Origin: a virus
IMG/VR virus record: IMGVR_UViG_3300021057_000007
Span: 1-43,447 of that record
Reading direction: 5' to 3' (one strand)
DNA length: 43,447 nt
Shown here piece by piece: positions 40,613 to 43,447 of the stretch (position 1 is the stretch's first letter; each line of letters starts with the position of its first letter). The notes below the pieces were generated by a model. That model was not told the origin of the DNA. It did not search any database and saw nothing but the letters and a program-made list of their open reading frames with translations. A program made the translations under genes and the position numbers.

Positions 40613-40647
40613 TCCCCGGTATATACCGAGTTCTAGTATGTCTAGGG
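40608..40647 (+). repeat. 40-bp repeat, copy C
   Basis: It shares 38 of 40 bases with 36134-36173 (inverted). It contains the perfect palindrome CGGTATATACCG (40618-40629, unlike copy B by one base in the left arm) and the CTAG-TATGT-CTAG core. It lies 66 bases upstream of the gene at 40713, so a promoter or operator role is plausible. Confidence 0.85.
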
Positions 40648-40712
40648 AGTTGGTAAATAAGGGAGCGGAGTTCTACCGGGACTCCGGGGCTACTGCGTTG
40701 GGAGGTACGGGA

Positions 40713-40910
40713 ATGAGTGAGCAGAAAGATTCTTTTGAGTCGGTTACAGCGGGAAGTGTTCTGCGCCAGCCATCTTTGGATGAGCGGTTGAAGGGTATTG
40801 ATGCGAAGACGACTGCAATGATTGAGCAGCGGAAGAAGTTAATTGACGGTGGGTTTGCTAAGGATGAAGCCGTTGGTCTGGTTCACCTATTGTTTCAACC
40901 CTGGATGTAA
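40713..40910 (+). CDS. Hypothetical protein
   Basis: 65 residues from ATG 40713, fixed by GGAGG at 40701-40705 with seven-base spacing; the longer frame from 40638 starts within the repeat. Charged and helical (LDERLKGIDAKTTAMIEQRK), ending in LVHLLFQPWM. The stop overlaps the next ATG. Function unknown. Confidence 0.6.
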   Translation: MSEQKDSFESVTAGSVLRQPSLDERLKGIDAKTTAMIEQRKKLIDGGFAKDEAVGLVHLLFQPWM

Positions 40911-41161
40911 TGACTGAATCCGAATCTCTTGAATCTCTAATTAATGACACGCGGGATTACCCGGGTGGGGATTGGTTGGAGGTTGAGGGGATAATGCAGA
41001 GGCAATTCGAGGAGGTCCCTTATGCTCCGTGGTTCCGGGCTGTGAGGGTCTGTGCGGAGTTTTACGAGTGTGTGGAGTGTAAGGAGGCTTGGAGTGTAAT
41101 GTGCCAGAGCTTTGACCACGCAAGGGCGTACGGGAGTGTTTATCCGAGGGTGGAGATATGA
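40910..41161 (+). CDS. Acidic hypothetical protein with Cys pair
   Basis: 83 residues, starting in a TAATG overlap. Acidic N-terminus; residues about 46-65 hold VCAEFYECVECKEAW with a CVEC pair and further Cys. It is coupled to the next gene (ATGA). No family recognised. Confidence 0.6.
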   Translation: MTESESLESLINDTRDYPGGDWLEVEGIMQRQFEEVPYAPWFRAVRVCAEFYECVECKEAWSVMCQSFDHARAYGSVYPRVEI

Positions 41162-41364
41162 ACCACGTTGAATTTTTAGCGGAGGAATCTGCGAACCGCC
41201 GACACGGGGAGTGTTCGTGTTTGGAGCGTGGCAGTTCGCAAGATTTTCAATGTCCCTGGCATCTTCATTATTACGAAGAGCTGGATCGGATAGAGCGAAG
41301 GCGAGCGGAGCAAGCCAGAGCGGTTGAGATGCAGAGACAGGACATGGAGACGTGGGGACCGTAG
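41158..41364 (+). CDS. Small Cys/His-containing protein
   Basis: 68 residues. HGECSCLERGSSQDFQCPWH (residues 16-35) gives three Cys and two His in a zinc-like cluster; the rest is a charged helix (DRIERRRAEQARAVEMQRQD). Coupled to the gene before; the next gene starts right after its stop. Function unknown. Confidence 0.6.
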   Translation: MNHVEFLAEESANRRHGECSCLERGSSQDFQCPWHLHYYEELDRIERRRAEQARAVEMQRQDMETWGP

Positions 41365-41766
41365 ATGAAAAGCTCTCAGTTATTCAAGTCTCCGAAGACC
41401 GGGAAGTTTGAGCGAGGGATCGTTGACTTCGGGGACAAGACAAAGGTTTGGGTCCCGCATGAAGCGGGATCTTTTAGGGTTGTTGAAATAAGCGACAGTT
41501 GTGTTGTTGCCCGCGTCGAAGCTGCGATTTTTAAAGGCGTATGGCATTCAGGTGATCGGTATGAGGATCTCAGAGCCGAGCGCGATGAGTTGCTTGCAGC
41601 CGTAAAGACGCTTCAAGAGGGAATGGCTTTTGCGAAGCGACAGAATGCGGAGTTGTGCCAGCGTCAACGCATAGACGATCTACTGTTTGGGATTCGCCAG
41701 CGGGTAACCGATAATGCGCATCATATCGAAGAGAGCTTGCATGCTTTGATGGAGGAATTGCCGTGA
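41365..41766 (+). CDS. Hypothetical protein with coiled-coil tail
   Basis: 133 residues. A beta-rich N-terminal half (ERGIVDFGDKTKVWVPHEAG, then VVEISDSCVVARVEAAIF) is followed by a helical half (RAERDELLAAVKTLQEGMAF). The end overlaps the next start (GTGA). No family recognised. Confidence 0.6.
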   Translation: MKSSQLFKSPKTGKFERGIVDFGDKTKVWVPHEAGSFRVVEISDSCVVARVEAAIFKGVWHSGDRYEDLRAERDELLAAVKTLQEGMAFAKRQNAELCQRQRIDDLLFGIRQRVTDNAHHIEESLHALMEELP

Positions 41767-41924
41767 GCGTATCGAAGAAATTGAGGGAATACTTCGGGGC
41801 ACCGAGCGCAAGACTTGAGGAGATGCTCCGGGAAGTTGAGAGACTCGAGGAGCGCTTAGCGGATATTGAGGTTGCTTTAGCGATCGCGCTGGATGAAGGG
41901 AACCAGGGGGAAGAAGATGCTTAG
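41763..41924 (+). CDS. 53-residue coiled-coil peptide
   Basis: The GTG start overlaps the previous stop. The sequence is a heptad-rich helix (LEEMLREVERLEERLADIEV) like SlyX-type small coiled coils. The end overlaps the next gene. Function unknown. Confidence 0.6.
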   Translation: MSVSKKLREYFGAPSARLEEMLREVERLEERLADIEVALAIALDEGNQGEEDA

Positions 41925-42048
41925 CCAATGGGATCTGTTGCATATATTGCTGGCGGTAATTGTCGGGAATATTTTGGTGAATATCTTTTGGTTGATGTTC
42001 GGGGATTTGATATTCGGTGGAGGGAGGCAAGAGGATGGGCATCGGTAG
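41917..42048 (+). CDS. 43-residue single-span membrane peptide
   Basis: ATG 41917 follows GGGGGAAGAAG. The peptide reads MLSQWDLLHILLAVIVGNIL then VNIFWLMFGDLIF, one hydrophobic helix, with a polar tail. It overlaps both neighbours. Function unknown; its position among early small genes suggests a host-takeover or exclusion role. Confidence 0.6.
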   Translation: MLSQWDLLHILLAVIVGNILVNIFWLMFGDLIFGGGRQEDGHR

Positions 42049-42511
42049 GCTTTTTTCCTTTAACGAGTACGATCGGACAACGGAAAGATTTGCCAAGGCG
42101 CTTCCGGAAATTGCGGAGACGCTGAAGAAGATGTTGGGGAGGATGGAGAGCGATGGAAATGCCGTGCCCCCGTTGTGGGTCTTCCGCAACAACCTCCGGT
42201 CTGTGCAGTACAACCATGGTGTTTTACCCTCCGATCAGTTTGGACGGGAAGATGCACAACCACGACGACAATCTGGTGACCAAGGAGTGGCGGTGTTCGG
42301 CGGGGCATCGGTTCGTCCAGAGACTCCCGAACAAGTGTTGGTGCGGGTGGGTGCAGAGTTACAGCAAGCCAAGGATCAAATCGAAGCCTATAAGCGGCTG
42401 AGGTATTTTGTTGCGCAAGTCGAGGCAATTGATGGCGCCTACGGCGCGAATAAGCCGAGACAAGCGATGCGGATGATCAAGGAAGTTGCAGACAGTTTAT
42501 TGGAGGTCTAA
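42035..42511 (+). CDS. Hypothetical protein overlapping a zinc-ribbon frame
   Basis: 158 residues from ATG 42035 with GGAGG seven bases before. The first 45 residues (FNEYDRTTERFAKALPEIAE) and the last 50 (QQAKDQIEAYKRLRYFVAQV) look like real helices. The middle 80 is low-quality text, and exactly there another frame encodes a zinc ribbon (42153-42401). Either both are translated, or the outer frame is partly a chance open frame. Confidence 0.5.
   Translation: MGIGRLFSFNEYDRTTERFAKALPEIAETLKKMLGRMESDGNAVPPLWVFRNNLRSVQYNHGVLPSDQFGREDAQPRRQSGDQGVAVFGGASVRPETPEQVLVRVGAELQQAKDQIEAYKRLRYFVAQVEAIDGAYGANKPRQAMRMIKEVADSLLEV
42153..42401 (+). CDS. Zinc-ribbon protein nested in another frame
   Basis: 82 residues from ATG 42153 after GGGGAGGATGGAGAGCG. 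MEMPCPRCGSSATTSGLC at the start, then WRCSAGHRFVQRLPNKCWCG, give a classic pair of CxxC/CxC knuckles. It is entirely inside the 42035-42511 frame, a same-strand overlap of 249 bases. The ribosome site and the domain both argue that it is real. Confidence 0.65.
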   Translation: MEMPCPRCGSSATTSGLCSTTMVFYPPISLDGKMHNHDDNLVTKEWRCSAGHRFVQRLPNKCWCGWVQSYSKPRIKSKPISG

Positions 42512-42837
42512 TGACACCACTTGAAGTGCGTGAGAATTACGAGAAGGTTGCTTGCATGTGGAGCAGCTTAAGAGGGGAGGCGTTCCAAAGCTTCGACGTT
42601 GCGAAGATGGTGGCGCTCTTTCACTTAGGTTTCGGAGCTGCAGGAACTGCGGGAGTGTTCTTGCAGGATGCGCATAACCTGCAGGTGGAGATGACGGTCC
42701 CGAATCCCCCGGAGGATATGGAATACAACGAGCAGGATTACGCGATCTTCGATCAAATGGAATCTTTGTTGGTGGAGCAGAAGGGCTTACAATCTTCTCA
42801 AGAGGTGGTTGAAGATGCGAGAGATCAATCCGTTTGA
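42511..42837 (+). CDS. Hypothetical protein
   Basis: 108 residues, starting in a TAATG overlap. Helical and acidic, with a hydrophobic middle (VALFHLGFGAAGTAGVFLQD) that may be a buried helix, not a membrane span. The last 23 bases overlap the next gene. No family recognised. Confidence 0.6.
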   Translation: MTPLEVRENYEKVACMWSSLRGEAFQSFDVAKMVALFHLGFGAAGTAGVFLQDAHNLQVEMTVPNPPEDMEYNEQDYAIFDQMESLLVEQKGLQSSQEVVEDARDQSV

Positions 42838-43096
42838 AATGCAAGGCGAGCATCTTGTGCATAAGCCGCGGAGCGTCGGGTACACGTGCAAGATCGGCTA
42901 TGCCTGCGACGGGCATTGCCGCTGTCACTGCAAAGTAAAGAGTATGAGTTTTCAGGAATGGTTTTATCGGTTCTTGCAAACGAATCCACCGATGCCGCCG
43001 TTAAAGCTTTATCCGTTCCAAGAGAAGATGGTTGAAGAGATAAGGAAGCGGCACGAGGAAGGCAAGCCTATTCGGTTATTTATTCGCAAGGGATGA
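42815..43096 (+). CDS. Cys/His-cluster hypothetical protein
   Basis: 93 residues from ATG 42815 (GAGGTGG upstream; TTG 42809 is an alternative). YTCKIGYACDGHCRCHCKVK near residues 25-44 is a dense Cys/His cluster that likely binds zinc. A charged helix follows (PFQEKMVEEIRKRHEEGKPI). Coupled to the next gene. Confidence 0.6.
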   Translation: MREINPFEMQGEHLVHKPRSVGYTCKIGYACDGHCRCHCKVKSMSFQEWFYRFLQTNPPMPPLKLYPFQEKMVEEIRKRHEEGKPIRLFIRKG

Positions 43097-43305
43097 TTTC
43101 TATGAAGGTCTATTTAGTCTGTCTCATCGACGTTCAAAATGAAGGGGATTTCCTCGATCCCGAAGGGGTGTATTCCACAAGGGAGAAGGCGGAAGCCCAT
43201 GTTGCCAAACGGCAGGAGCCGTACAAGCCTTACGCGAATCGTTGGAGCGCTCCGCAGTTTGAGATCAAGGAGTGGACTCTTGATGATGAGGAGTCCTTTA
43301 AGTGA
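43093..43305 (+). CDS. DUF7336-like small protein
   Basis: 70 residues; ATG 43093 overlaps the previous stop, and ATG 43102 is an alternative. MKVYLVCLIDVQNEGDFLDP, then GVYSTREKAEAHVAKRQ and IKEWTLDDE, matches the small phage domain in which a beta strand, an STREKAE helix and a closing beta strand recur. Function unknown. The stop overlaps the GTG of the junction gene. Confidence 0.65.
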   Translation: MISMKVYLVCLIDVQNEGDFLDPEGVYSTREKAEAHVAKRQEPYKPYANRWSAPQFEIKEWTLDDEESFK

Positions 43306-43447
43306 AATTCGGGACGCAATGGAGACCTAACCCACCGGTGCATTTGATGAGCACGAGAGATGTACGCCGCGTAATTGCGGAAGAACAATATAAGGAATCG
43401 ACAACAACGCTTAAGCGGTTGATCTTCGACCTGGAGAGAACGCAGCA
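43302..43447 (+). CDS. 5' part of the junction-crossing gene
   Basis: GTG 43302 begins MKFGTQWRPNPPVHLMSTRD and continues in the same frame at window base 3, ending at 257. It is truncated here only by the end of the window. Confidence 0.8.
   Translation, partial: MKFGTQWRPNPPVHLMSTRDVRRVIAEEQYKESTTTLKRLIFDLERTQ
43321..43447. repeat. Right copy of the 127-bp terminal overlap
   Basis: Identical to 1-127. Removing one copy yields the 43,320-bp circle. Confidence 0.95.

Noticed and set aside
1-43447. tRNA genes
   Set aside because: Scanning intergenic DNA for T-loop GTTCRANTC text with nearby acceptor complementarity gave nothing convincing.
1-43447. CRISPR array or transposon
   Set aside because: No regularly spaced repeats of 25-40 bases and no transposase-like protein were seen; the serine recombinases lack the longer transposon type.

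Overview
The window is a complete circular genome of a tailed phage, linearised by the assembler. Bases 1-127 recur exactly at 43321-43447, and a coding frame runs across that junction, so the unique length is 43,320 bp. A full virion gene set is present: large terminase, portal, scaffold, HK97-type capsid, decoration protein, head-tail adaptor and a propeller-like tail protein. A 1075-residue candidate ejection protein and a GH24 lysozyme follow. I see no tape measure, tail tube or sheath gene, which suggests a short-tailed (podovirus-like) member of Caudoviricetes. Shine-Dalgarno sequences are strong and ATGA/TAATG start-stop overlaps are common. The host cannot be identified; Sec-type signal peptides and a GH24 endolysin are compatible with a diderm bacterium.

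Layout. A rightward transcription block starts near 39352, crosses the junction and ends at 23984. Its first part (39352-43305, then 1-2223) holds many small unknown proteins, several with zinc-ribbon cysteines, one ribbon-helix-helix protein and one single-span membrane peptide. Then come packaging and head genes (2220-10515), adaptor and tail proteins (10560-14088), low-complexity and putative ejection proteins (14133-21309), lysozyme (21306-21806), secreted-looking tail-fibre-type proteins (21858-23212) and a small membrane/lysis group (23312-23984).

A leftward block (38755 to 23959) carries the DnaB-type helicase, two compact serine recombinases, three consecutive excisionase-like HTH genes, an XRE regulator and a ribbon-helix-helix regulator. 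It continues with an OB-fold-like ssDNA-binding candidate, a RuvC-like nuclease and a tightly coupled series of small genes. The last part (28.7-24.5 kb) is a chain of mini-operons, most preceded by the same CATAAT-like element; it includes a Dam-type adenine methyltransferase. One rightward membrane-protein gene (34760-35086) interrupts the block next to a recombinase and regulator, as a lysogenic-conversion gene would.

Life style. Serine recombinases, excisionase-like proteins and XRE regulators point to a temperate phage that borrows host DNA polymerase and primase, since neither is encoded. The structured intergenic DNA at 38756-40171, beside the helicase gene, is the best candidate for the replication origin. 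Three copies of a CTAG-TATGT-CTAG element, two of them in inverted 40-bp repeats flanking the helicase/recombinase segment, are the most striking unexplained signal.
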